Source: Catenulispora sp. GP43
GTDB taxonomy: Bacteria; Actinomycetota; Actinomycetes; Streptomycetales; Catenulisporaceae
Length of the DNA stretch: 64,000 nt
Direction: 5' to 3'
Assembly (NCBI RefSeq): GCF_041260665.1
Contig: NZ_JBGCCT010000028.1
Coordinates: 94,709-158,708 of the forward strand
Part shown: piece by piece, positions 52,721-61,004 of the stretch
Layout: the number at the start of each line of letters is the position of its first letter
Numbering within the stretch: position 1 is the first letter of the stretch
Translations under genes and position numbers: made by a program
The notes under the pieces: generated by a model
Databases searched by the model: none
What the model was told of the DNA's origin: nothing
What the model saw: only the letters and a program-made list of their open reading frames with translations

Positions 52721-53584
52721 CTATTCCATCCTAAATGATGAATCCGCGCCCGGCTTGTCGGCGCGGTGGCGCCGCTTGCGCTTGATCAGCAGGAACAATG
52801 TCAGAGCCGCGATCGCCGGGAACCAGCGGTTCTTCTCGTAACGGCCGCTCCAGACCGCCGCCAACGGGTCCTCGGAAAGCGGATCGGCGATCTTCTCCGG
52901 CGCGGATTCCGTGCTTTTATTTGCCGGCTCCGCCGCGGGTTCGACCACTTCGGGCGTCTCGACTGCCTCGACGACATCAAGGGCTTCAGCTGATGCCGCC
53001 GGCTCGGTTACTTCGGCTACTTCGGTTACTTCGGCCGTCTCGACAACGACGACCGTCTCCACCGCCTGGACCGCAGAACCCTCATGCTCCGCGTCCCGGT
53101 AGTCGGCGGCCAGCGCCTCGATCCACTCCGTGCCCAGCGCGGCGACAGCACCGTGCCAGTCCTCCCGCGTGAACTCCAGGGCCCGCCCGGTCAGCTCCAG
53201 CTCCGGCACCACGGAGATCAGGGTCCGTTCACCGGCGTCCCCGGCCGGCGCCAGCGTGACCCGCAGATACCCGGCGAGCGCGCCGCTGCCCCGCGCCTGC
53301 GCGGCGTCGACGGCGATGTCCAGCGTGCCCTTGTGTGCTTCGGCACCCGCTATGCAGGCGGTGCCCCGGTAGGTGATGGTGGCCCCGGCTCCGCCGGAGC
53401 CCACCCGGAGCTTCAAGCGGCCGGCGACGACGTCCCCGGCGACCCCCTCGGGCCCGTCGGCCGGCGGCACCGCGTGGACCGCGTCCACGACCAGCCCGGG
53501 CACGGCGCGCGCCATCTTCTCGGGATCGGTGAACGCCAGCCACATAGTCCGGTGCCGCACTGGCACCTCGACCTCGAACGCCAT
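52721..53584 (-). CDS. CoxG/SRPBCC-family protein with C-terminal membrane anchor
   Basis: 287 residues from ATG 53584. The N-terminal ~155 residues have the CoxG-like SRPBCC fold (VEVPVRHRTMWLAFTDPEKMARAVPGL... GYLRVTLAP). A Glu/Val/Thr-rich acidic linker (VETAEVTEVAEVTEPA repeats) follows, and a C-terminal transmembrane helix (RWFPAIAALTLFLLIKRKRRHR) anchors it to the inner face of the membrane. Related CoxG proteins recruit carbon monoxide dehydrogenase to the membrane; no such enzyme is encoded here, so the role is open. Confidence 0.75.
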   Translation of the reverse strand: MAFEVEVPVRHRTMWLAFTDPEKMARAVPGLVVDAVHAVPPADGPEGVAGDVVAGRLKLRVGSGGAGATITYRGTACIAGAEAHKGTLDIAVDAAQARGSGALAGYLRVTLAPAGDAGERTLISVVPELELTGRALEFTREDWHGAVAALGTEWIEALAADYRDAEHEGSAVQAVETVVVVETAEVTEVAEVTEPAASAEALDVVEAVETPEVVEPAAEPANKSTESAPEKIADPLSEDPLAAVWSGRYEKNRWFPAIAALTLFLLIKRKRRHRADKPGADSSFRME

Positions 53585-53656
53585 CGCGTACCCACCCCCT
53601 CGCCGGGAAGTCACCCGCGCGTCCGCCATCGTGCGGAGCGCGTGCCTGGTGGCACG

Positions 53657-54421
53657 TTACCAGCGCTTGGACATCCCGCGGCTGACCTTGGTGACCAGAT
53701 TCCGGGGGACGAGCTTGGCCACGGCGGTGATCGCCTTGTACTGCACGCTCGGCACGCTCACCGGCAGACCCCGCCGCAGGTCGCGCAGCGCGCCCTCGAC
53801 GATCTCGTCGGCCTCCAGCCACATCCACCCCGGGATGTCGCCGGTGTCCATGCCGCCGCGCTCGTGGAACTCGGTGTGGGTGAACCCCGGGCAGACCGCG
53901 ACCACCCGCACGCCGGTCCCGTACACCTCGGCGGCGACGGACTCGCTGAAGTTCGTGACCCAGGCCTTGGCCGAGCTGTACGTGCCGCGCGGGACGAAGC
54001 CGGCGACCGAGGAGACGTTGATGATCGCGCCCTTGCCGCGCTCGATCATGCCCGGCAGCGCCGCGCGGGTCAGCCGCAGCACGGCGCGCACCAGCACGTC
54101 GAGCAGCGCCTCCTCGTCCTCGACGGGATGCGCGAGGAAGGCGCTGGCCAGACCGAAGCCGGCGTTGTTGACCAGGACGTCGACGCCGCGCAGCGGGTCG
54201 GCCAGGCGGTCCTCGACCACCGCGCGACCCTCCACCGTGGCCAGGTCCGCGGGGATGATCTCGACCTTGCCTGCCCCCAGCAGACTGAGCTCGGCGGCGG
54301 CGTTTTCCAGGCGCTCGACGTTCCGGGCCACGAGCACCAGGTCATAGCGGGCCGCCGCGAAACGGCGGGCGAACGCGGCACCGATGCCGGCCGTCGCCCC
54401 GGTAATCAAGGCCGTCGTCAT
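53657..54421 (-). CDS. short-chain dehydrogenase/reductase
   Basis: The 254-residue classical SDR has cofactor motif TGATAGIGAAFARRF, NNAG in VDVLVNNAGFG, catalytic Ser in IINVSSVAGF and YxxxK in TYSSAKAWV. Its ATG overlaps the stop of the DUF2617 gene by 4 nt (ATGA). Substrate unknown; the C-terminal basic tail (VTKVSRGMSKRW) is seen in fatty-acid or sterol-type SDRs. Confidence 0.93.
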   Translation of the reverse strand: MTTALITGATAGIGAAFARRFAAARYDLVLVARNVERLENAAAELSLLGAGKVEIIPADLATVEGRAVVEDRLADPLRGVDVLVNNAGFGLASAFLAHPVEDEEALLDVLVRAVLRLTRAALPGMIERGKGAIINVSSVAGFVPRGTYSSAKAWVTNFSESVAAEVYGTGVRVVAVCPGFTHTEFHERGGMDTGDIPGWMWLEADEIVEGALRDLRRGLPVSVPSVQYKAITAVAKLVPRNLVTKVSRGMSKRW

Positions 54422-55005
54422 GGCCTCAAGCCTGGCATGCCCCCTCCGGCGCCACCAGAGGGGGGTGCCAGGTACAGGACCGTCCTGGTGGCGACCACGT
54501 CACCGCCTCCCCCGGCGTGCGGGTAGGTGTGCCACGTGCGCCACAGCACGCCGTGCAGCCGGGACGGCAGCGGTTCCACGACGACCGCGGTGACGGCGTC
54601 GGGGTTCGCGGGGAACACCGCGACGGTGGCGTCGGGCAGGGTGCCGGCGTAGTCGCGCAGGGCGCTGGCCCACGCCGGGAAGTGCCCGGAGTCCACCGTG
54701 CGGACCTCACAGCGGACCTCGTAGTGGTAGCCGTCGTCGAGTTCGCGCTCTACGGCTATCGGCAGCGGGCCCGCGGCGTCGCGGCAGGCGACGGTCTCGC
54801 GGCAGACGAGGCGGGCGGGCTCGGCGTCGGGGTCCGCGGTGCGCACCAGGATCTGATGCGAGGCGCCGAGGATGCGGACCTCCACGTCGAGGCCGCCGAC
54901 CGGATGCCGGCGGCTGTGCAGGGCGGGCTGGTCTGGGGCCTCCAGGGACCACGACAGCTCCGAGGCACGGACGTCCCTATAGGGGACCGATAAGGGAGCG
55001 ATCAC
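54418..55005 (-). CDS. DUF2617-family protein
   Basis: 195 residues from ATG 55005. The N-terminal SVPYRDVRASELSWSLEAPDQPALH and VRILGASHQILVR match the DUF2617 family of actinobacteria, which has no known function. The C terminus ends in a Gly-rich stretch (GGAGGGMPG). It is coupled to the SDR. The 55006-55106 gap shows no recognised motif. Confidence 0.8.
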   Translation of the reverse strand: MIAPLSVPYRDVRASELSWSLEAPDQPALHSRRHPVGGLDVEVRILGASHQILVRTADPDAEPARLVCRETVACRDAAGPLPIAVERELDDGYHYEVRCEVRTVDSGHFPAWASALRDYAGTLPDATVAVFPANPDAVTAVVVEPLPSRLHGVLWRTWHTYPHAGGGGDVVATRTVLYLAPPSGGAGGGMPGLRP

Positions 55006-55106
55006 GCATGGTGAACGAGCCGGCCGGTGCCCGGGTCACGAAGAAAGCGTATGGTCCGACGATTCGATGAATGGATCCCGACGGGGCGTCCGGCGGTGCG
55101 GCCGGA

Positions 55107-55559
55107 TCAGCGGCGGCCTCGGCCCCGGCCGTTGTCCCTGCCGCCGTCGCGACCGCCGTCACGTCCCGCGTCCCGGCCCGCGTCGCGCGCCTTGCCCTTG
55201 TGCTCCCGGCCGCCCTCATCGTGCCCGACCTGGCGTCCGCGCTCGGTCTCCCGGTGGATCACCGCCTTGCGGCGGCCGACCATCGGCAGGCCCACCATGC
55301 CGAGTCCGGCCCCGGCCAGGCAGGTGTAGAGCCACCAGCCGTGCCCGTCGGAGATCAGGGTTTTACGAAAAGGCAACAAAATGAGGAAAGCAGCAGCCCA
55401 CAGGCCGATGCCGATCCAGATAACCTTTGCCTCGTTGATCTGCATCGGCTCCAGTTTGGGCCGGCCGGCGCGGCCTTTCGGGGCGGTGCGCCCGGAGGTG
55501 TCACGCTCCGGCGTGCCCTCCGGTTCGTCCGCTCTGCGCCTGCGGCCCTGGGTTGTCAT
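55107..55559 (-). CDS. DUF2530-like small membrane protein
   Basis: 150 residues. Two membrane helices (VIWIGIGLWAAAFLILLPF; WWLYTCLAGAGLGMVGLPMVG) follow a basic N terminus. The C-terminal ~45 residues are a repeated RDxGRD-type basic tail (RDAGRDAGRDGGRDGGRDNG). In related actinobacteria a DUF2530 gene sits next to the NCS2 permease, as here (starts divergent and close). Function unknown. Confidence 0.75.
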   Translation of the reverse strand: MTTQGRRRRADEPEGTPERDTSGRTAPKGRAGRPKLEPMQINEAKVIWIGIGLWAAAFLILLPFRKTLISDGHGWWLYTCLAGAGLGMVGLPMVGRRKAVIHRETERGRQVGHDEGGREHKGKARDAGRDAGRDGGRDGGRDNGRGRGRR

Positions 55560-55603
55560 GTGGACAGGATATCGGCGGTACAGATCACCGGAGGAGTGGG
55601 AGC

Positions 55604-57034
55604 TTGTCAGTTCAGACGGGAGGCGCAGGCGGTCCCGGCGGGGTGGGCGTCCTGGAACGCGTTTTCAAGGTGCAGGAGCGCGGTTCGTCCTACGTCCGCG
55701 AGGTCCGGGGCGGGCTGGCCACGTTCTTCACCATGGCCTACATCCTGGTGCTCAACCCGATCATCCTGGGCGGCGCGAAGGACAAGTACGGCCACGTCCT
55801 GAGCCACACCCAGCTGGTCACCTCCACCGCGGTGGTGGCCGGCGTGATGACGGTGATCATGGGCGTCGGCGGGAACCTGCCGCTGGCCATCGCCGCGGGC
55901 CTGGGGCTGAACGGCGTCGTGGCCTTCACCCTGGCCCCGACCATGTCCTGGCCGGACGCGATGGGCCTGGTGGTGCTGGAGGGGCTGGGCATCTGCCTGC
56001 TGGTGGTCACCGGGCTGCGGCAGAAGATCATGGACGCGATCCCGCTGGCCATGAAAAAGGCGATCGGCGTCGGCATCGGCCTGTTCATCGCCTTCATCGG
56101 CCTGGTCGACGCCGGCTTCGTCGGCAAGGGCTCCGGCACCCCGGTGACCCTGGGCGTCGGCGGCACGCTCAAGGGCTGGCCGATGTTCGTGTTCTGCTTC
56201 GGCCTGCTGTTGACCCTGAGCCTGCTGGTGCGGCGGGTCCCCGGCGGCCTGCTGATCTCGATCGTCAGCACCACGGTGCTGGCCATCGTGGTGAACGAGA
56301 TCGCCACGGTCCCGGACGCAGCCTGGGGCACCATCGTCCCGAAGGTCCCGCACGGCGTGGTCGCGCACCCGGACTTCGGGCTGCTCGGCAAGTTCAGCCT
56401 CTTCGGCGGCTTCCACGACGCCGGCGTGATGACCGCGATCGTGTTCGTCTTCACGCTGATCCTGGCCGACTTCTTCGACGCGATGGGCACCATCATCGGC
56501 ATCAGCGGCGAGGCCGGCCTGCTCGACGAGAACGGCCGGCTGCCCAACATCGGCCGGGTGCTGTTCATCGACGGCCTGGCCGCCTCGGCCGGCGGCGCGG
56601 GCTCGGCGTCGTCCAACACCTGCTTCGTGGAGTCCGCGGCCGGCGTCGGCGAGGGCGCGCGCACCGGGCTGGCGAACATCATCACCGGCGTGCTGCTGTT
56701 CCTGGCCGCGTTCCTGACCCCGGTGCTGACCATCGTGCCGTCGCAGGCCGCGGCGCCGGCGCTGGTCGCGGTCGGGTTCCTGATGATGACGCAGGCCAAG
56801 GACATCAACTGGGACGACTGGGAGATCGCGGTCCCGGCGTTCCTGACCATCGCGCTGATGCCGTTCACGTACAGCATCACCAACGGGATCGGGGCCGGAT
56901 TCATCATGTTCTGCGTGCTGAAGGTGGTGCTCGGCAAGGCCCGGGATGTCAACTGGCTGATGTGGGTGGTGGCGGCGTTCTTCGTGGTGTACTTCGCGCT
57001 GGATCCGATCAAGCAGGCGCTGGGGATCGAGTAA
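55604..57034 (+). CDS. NCS2-family nucleobase permease (AzgA/PbuG-like)
   Basis: 476 residues from TTG 55604, chosen because GGAGGAG lies 7 nt before it (GTG 55643 is an alternative). The NCS2 signatures are present: REVRGGLATFFTMAYILVLNP, NLPLAIAAGLGLNGVVAF, FTLILADFFDAMGTIIGISG and the C-terminal GAGSASSNTCFVESAAGVGEGARTGLANI. About 12-14 membrane helices are readable. Members import adenine, guanine or hypoxanthine by proton symport. Confidence 0.92.
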   Translation: MSVQTGGAGGPGGVGVLERVFKVQERGSSYVREVRGGLATFFTMAYILVLNPIILGGAKDKYGHVLSHTQLVTSTAVVAGVMTVIMGVGGNLPLAIAAGLGLNGVVAFTLAPTMSWPDAMGLVVLEGLGICLLVVTGLRQKIMDAIPLAMKKAIGVGIGLFIAFIGLVDAGFVGKGSGTPVTLGVGGTLKGWPMFVFCFGLLLTLSLLVRRVPGGLLISIVSTTVLAIVVNEIATVPDAAWGTIVPKVPHGVVAHPDFGLLGKFSLFGGFHDAGVMTAIVFVFTLILADFFDAMGTIIGISGEAGLLDENGRLPNIGRVLFIDGLAASAGGAGSASSNTCFVESAAGVGEGARTGLANIITGVLLFLAAFLTPVLTIVPSQAAAPALVAVGFLMMTQAKDINWDDWEIAVPAFLTIALMPFTYSITNGIGAGFIMFCVLKVVLGKARDVNWLMWVVAAFFVVYFALDPIKQALGIE

Positions 57035-57079
57035 CGGCCGGGGTGGGGCAGGGGCTCGGTCGAGGCCCTGCCCGCCGGC

Positions 57080-57670
57080 TCAGTCCTCCTTGAACGTCTC
57101 CACGATGTCGGTGAAGTCGATCGTCGCCGCGAAAGGCCGCTCGATGACCAGTCGGTCCCGCTGAGTGCCGACGAGGCGATAGACCTTGTCCGGGCCGAGC
57201 TCATGGACGTACACCACGACGTGGCCCTCGTCATCTTCCACACGCCAGAAGCCGGGGACACCCGCAGCCGCATAGAGCTGCGGCTTGCGTTCACGATCGC
57301 GGATCTCCGACTCGTGGGACACGACCTCGACCGCCACCAGGACTTCCTCGAACGGCACGTCTGTCTGAAGCCGGCTCCGAACGGCGCTCTTCGTCGTGAT
57401 CGTCAGATCGGGTTCTGGCCGCTGCCTGCGCCCCAGCGTCGTGGTCATTTCCCGGAACACGAAGAACTCGGGCGGCGCCTGACGCCGCAGCTCGGACGAC
57501 ATCCAGTCGATGACTGTCATGTGAAACAGGTTCTGGGCGCTCACGAATACCAGGCTTCCGTCGATCAGCTCGGTGTGCGGAGGCAGATCGGGGATCCGGT
57601 CGAGGTCATCGGCCGTGAAGCCGTCCTCGGGAGGGTCGGCAAGCCACTCAGGCAGCCGCGGTGCGGTCAT
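57080..57670 (-). CDS. Uma2-family (DUF820) putative nuclease
   Basis: 196 residues from ATG 57670. The Uma2 core is visible: DDLDRIPDLPPHTELIDGSLVFVSAQNLFHMTVIDWMSSELR, RPEPDLTIT, and EVLVAVEVVSHESEIRDRERKPQLYAAAGVPGFWRV with the conserved D..E.V..K restriction-nuclease-like residues. The family has the PD-(D/E)XK fold but its biological role is not established. The longer frame to 57760 lacks support. The gene converges on the permease gene. Confidence 0.88.
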   Translation of the reverse strand: MTAPRLPEWLADPPEDGFTADDLDRIPDLPPHTELIDGSLVFVSAQNLFHMTVIDWMSSELRRQAPPEFFVFREMTTTLGRRQRPEPDLTITTKSAVRSRLQTDVPFEEVLVAVEVVSHESEIRDRERKPQLYAAAGVPGFWRVEDDEGHVVVYVHELGPDKVYRLVGTQRDRLVIERPFAATIDFTDIVETFKED

Positions 57671-57803
57671 AAGCACAGGATACCTCCGGTAACAGATGGT
57701 TGTTCTGCCAAAACCCAGTGTGCACAAACCATCGAACCGCCACGCCGATAACAGCAGCATTCACTCATTCAGCCCATTGCCATACCGCTGACGAGCACGC
57801 GCC

Positions 57804-58547
57804 CTACCGCCCCCGCGCCTTCACCAGCCCCGTCTCGTAGGACAGCACCACCGCCTGCACCCGGTCGCGCAGCCCGAGCTTCATCAGGATCCGCCCGACG
57901 TGGGTCTTGACTGTGGCCTCGGACAGGAACAGCTTCGAGGCGATCTCCGCGTTCGACATCCCCTGCGCGACCAACAGCAGCACCTCGTGCTCGCGGTCGG
58001 TCAGGACGTTCAGTTCCGGGGGCGCGGGCTCGCTCTCGGAGGGCAGCATCGGGGCGAACTTGTCGAGCAGGCGGCGGGTGGTCGAGGGGGCGACCACGGC
58101 CTCGCCGCTGTGGACCGCGCGGATGGCGGCCAGCAGGTCCGGGGGCGGGACGTCCTTCAGCAGGAAGCCGCTGGCCCCCGCCTTGAGCGCGGTGAAGGCG
58201 TACTCGTCGAGGTCGAAGGTGGTGAGCATCAGGACCCGCGGGCGCTCGCCGCGCACCACGATCTCGCGGGTGGCGGCGACGCCGTCCAGGCGGGGCATGC
58301 GGACGTCCATCAGGACCACGTCGGCCGGCAGCGTGGCCAGCAGGTCCAGGGCCGCCTGGCCGTCGCCGGCCTCGCCGACCACCGCCATGTCGGGCTGGCT
58401 GTTCAGGACCATGCGGAAGCCGGTGCGCAGCAGTTCCTGGTCGTCGACCAGGACGATGCGGACGGGGGCGGCGGATTCGGCGCCGCCGGCCGGTCCGGTC
58501 GATCCGGCCGATCCGGTCGGTTCCGGCGTGCTCTGGCTCAACGTCAC
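57804..58547 (-). CDS. NarL-family response regulator
   Basis: 247 residues from GTG 58547. The receiver domain has the acid pair VLVDDQELL and phospho-acceptor Asp in VVLMDVRMPRLDG; Lys lies in GFLLKDVPP. The C-terminal LuxR-type HTH is LTDREHEVLLLVAQGMSNAEIASKLFLSEATVKTHVGRILMKLGLRDRVQ. Its start overlaps the stop of the histidine kinase (GTGA), so the pair is coupled. Target genes cannot be seen. Confidence 0.96.
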   Translation of the reverse strand: MTLSQSTPEPTGSAGSTGPAGGAESAAPVRIVLVDDQELLRTGFRMVLNSQPDMAVVGEAGDGQAALDLLATLPADVVLMDVRMPRLDGVAATREIVVRGERPRVLMLTTFDLDEYAFTALKAGASGFLLKDVPPPDLLAAIRAVHSGEAVVAPSTTRRLLDKFAPMLPSESEPAPPELNVLTDREHEVLLLVAQGMSNAEIASKLFLSEATVKTHVGRILMKLGLRDRVQAVVLSYETGLVKARGR

Positions 58548-59887
58548 GACTCCAGGGACTCGGGCTGCAATTCACTCGGGTCGGCGGGCTCCGGGCCGGC
58601 GAAGGGCAGGATCGCCTCCACAGCGTAGCCGCCGGAGACGTGCGGGCCGGTGACGAGCGTGCCGCCGAAGACCGAGACCCGCTCGCGCATGCCCACCAGG
58701 CCGTGGCCCAGGCCGTCGCCGGGGGCCTCGGCGCCGCGGCCGTTGTCGACGATGCGCAGGACCAGGCAGTCGTCGGTGTACATCAGCGCCACCGAGGCCT
58801 TCACCTGCGGGCCGCCGTGCTTGCGGGTGTTGGTCAGCGACTCCTGCACGATCCGGTACACCGCCAGCGCCAGGCCGGTCGGCATCTCCCGCGGCACCCC
58901 CTCGACGGTCAGCGACACCGGCAGCCCGGTGGAGCGCACCTGCTCCAGCAGGTCGCCGAGCTGCTCGATGCCGGGCTGCGGAACGTAGGTGCCGGCGTCG
59001 TCGGCCGAGCGCAGCACGCCGAGCATGCGGCGCATCTCGGTCAGCGCGGTGCGGCCGGTCTGGGAGATCGCCAGCAGCGCCTTGCGGGCCGCCTCCGGGT
59101 CCTGGTCCAGGGCGTAGGTGGCGCCGTCGGCCTGGACCACCATGACCGAGACGTTGTGCGCGACCACGTCGTGCAGCTCGCGGGCGATGCGGGCGCGCTC
59201 GGCGGCCGCGGCGATCTGGGCCTGCGCGTCGCGCTCGCGCTCCAGCCGCTGCGCGCGGTCCTCCAGGCGCACGTAGTACTCCCGGCGGTAGCGCATGGAG
59301 TCGCCGCCGACCCAGGCCAGGCCGACCAGGCCGGCGATGAAGACCGCCACGAACAGGAAGGTGACCCAGTTGAAGTGCCCGTCGGTGGTGTATCCCGGCT
59401 GGCCCTGGTAGCACAGGCGCTGTTCGGCGGGCTTGGTGACGTGGTCGCACTGGGCCTGGTCGTCGAACATGTGCAGCAGCTGGAACTGGATCAGCGCGCC
59501 GACGTAGGTCAGCCCCATCGCCGGGATCGACCAGCGGCGCTGGCAGTAGGCGGCGACCGTGTAGAGGTAGATCAGGAAGGCCATGTCGGCGGCGTTGAAG
59601 GACGCCGTCCCCAGGAAGAAGCTGAGGAAGCCCGCCACCGCGGCCACCGTGAACGTGCCGCGCGGCCACCGGCGCCGGAAGATGAGCGGGATCGTCGCGG
59701 CGATCACCAGCGGCACGACCAGCCACCTCTTCATCCCGCCGGGATGGCTCGAGGCGGCCAGCGAGGCCAGGCCGATCAGCAGCAGGATGACAGCCGGGAT
59801 GCTGTCGATCAGCTTCGGATGGCGCTGGATCCAGGCGTAGACGCGAGACACGCTTTCAGCGTAGGTGCGCGTTCCGGCTCCGGACAT
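58544..59887 (-). CDS. membrane sensor histidine kinase (HisKA_3 type)
   Basis: 447 residues from ATG 59887 (the start is uncertain; GTG 59851 is an alternative). Five or six membrane helices span about residues 30-190. A loop between the last helices contains three Cys and several His (CDHVTKPAEQRLC...YTTDGHFNW), a possible sensing site. The dimerisation/phospho-acceptor box is RARIARELHDVVAHNVSVMVVQ and the ATPase G-box is DNGRGAEAPGDGLGHGLVGMRERV. It acts with the downstream response regulator. Divergent from the methyltransferase gene. Confidence 0.93.
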   Translation of the reverse strand: MSGAGTRTYAESVSRVYAWIQRHPKLIDSIPAVILLLIGLASLAASSHPGGMKRWLVVPLVIAATIPLIFRRRWPRGTFTVAAVAGFLSFFLGTASFNAADMAFLIYLYTVAAYCQRRWSIPAMGLTYVGALIQFQLLHMFDDQAQCDHVTKPAEQRLCYQGQPGYTTDGHFNWVTFLFVAVFIAGLVGLAWVGGDSMRYRREYYVRLEDRAQRLERERDAQAQIAAAAERARIARELHDVVAHNVSVMVVQADGATYALDQDPEAARKALLAISQTGRTALTEMRRMLGVLRSADDAGTYVPQPGIEQLGDLLEQVRSTGLPVSLTVEGVPREMPTGLALAVYRIVQESLTNTRKHGGPQVKASVALMYTDDCLVLRIVDNGRGAEAPGDGLGHGLVGMRERVSVFGGTLVTGPHVSGGYAVEAILPFAGPEPADPSELQPESLES

Positions 59888-59951
59888 GGCGCCGCGGGAT
59901 GATCCGCCGGTCATCCTCAGGTCGCACGACCTGGGCGGTAGCGTGGCGGCC

Positions 59952-60968
59952 GTGACGGAATGGGTGACGTGGCGCACGGCGATGGAGCGGGCCCTGTACG
60001 GCCCCGACGGGTTCTACCGCAGGCCGGGCGCCGGACCCGCGGCCCACTTCCGGACCTCGGCGCACAACCCGGTGTTCGCCGAGGCCGTGGCCCGGCTGCT
60101 ACTGCGGGTGGACGAGCGGCTCGGCAGTCCGGAGCGGCTGGACTTCGTGGACATGGCGGCCGGACGCGGCGAGCTGGCGGCCGGGGTGGTGCGGTGGCTG
60201 GCGGCCGAGGCACCGGAGGCCGCCGGACGGCTGCGGACGGTGGCGGTGGACCTCGGGCCGCGCCCGGAGGGGCTGCCGGAGGCGGTGGAGTGGACGACGG
60301 AGGCGCCGAGCAACGTGGTCGGGCTGCTGTTCGCGAACGAGTGGCTGGACAACGTGGTGTGCGACGTCGCGGAGGTGGGAGCGGACGGGGACGCGCGGAT
60401 CGTGGAGGTGGAAGTGGAGGTGGAAGTGGGGGCCGGGTCGGAGGCGGGGATCGGACAGGAGCGGCTGGGAGCGGCGCCGGATGCCGAGCAGCGGGAGTGG
60501 CTGGCCCGGTGGTGGCCGATGGACCGGACCCCCGGCACGCGCGCCGAGATCGGCCTGGACCGCGACGCCGCCTGGCGCGCGGCGGTGGCCCGGCTCGAGC
60601 GCGGCGTGGCGGTGGCCGTCGACTACTCGCACACCGCCGCCGACCGTCCGCGCTTCGGCACCCTGACCGGCTACCGCGACGGCCACCAGGTGCCGGCGGT
60701 GCCGGACGGCTCCTGCGACATCACCGCCCACGTCGCCCTGGACGCGTGCGCGGCGGCGCTGGATCCGGGGGTGCAGACCCTGCTGACCACGCAGCGCGAC
60801 TTCCTGCGGGACCTGGGTGTCTCCGGCGCGCGCCCCGATCTCGCGCTCGCCTCGTCCGATCCGCTCGGGTACCTGCGCGGGCTGAGCCGGGCCTCGGCCG
60901 CCGCCGAGCTCACCGACCCGGCCGGGCTCGGCGCGTTCGGCTGGCTGGTGGCCTTCTCAAGCTGCTGA
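59952..60968 (+). CDS. SAM-dependent methyltransferase (MidA/DUF185-like)
   Basis: 338 residues from GTG 59952 (VTEWVTWRTAMERALYGPDGFYRR). The start matches the MidA-type N terminus and FVDMAAGRGELAAGVVRWL is the SAM motif I. ALAVDLGPRP and LLFANEWLDNVV continue the fold, and the C-terminal VAVDYSHTAADRPRFGTLTGYRDGHQV is typical. A repeat of acidic dipeptides (EVEVEVEVG) in the middle is a low-complexity insert. Mitochondrial MidA homologues act on a complex I subunit; the bacterial role is less clear. Confidence 0.85.
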   Translation: MTEWVTWRTAMERALYGPDGFYRRPGAGPAAHFRTSAHNPVFAEAVARLLLRVDERLGSPERLDFVDMAAGRGELAAGVVRWLAAEAPEAAGRLRTVAVDLGPRPEGLPEAVEWTTEAPSNVVGLLFANEWLDNVVCDVAEVGADGDARIVEVEVEVEVGAGSEAGIGQERLGAAPDAEQREWLARWWPMDRTPGTRAEIGLDRDAAWRAAVARLERGVAVAVDYSHTAADRPRFGTLTGYRDGHQVPAVPDGSCDITAHVALDACAAALDPGVQTLLTTQRDFLRDLGVSGARPDLALASSDPLGYLRGLSRASAAAELTDPAGLGAFGWLVAFSSC

Positions 60969-61004
60969 ATCGCTCCTAGGCTGCGGCCACGGGAGGTGAC
61001 CCGC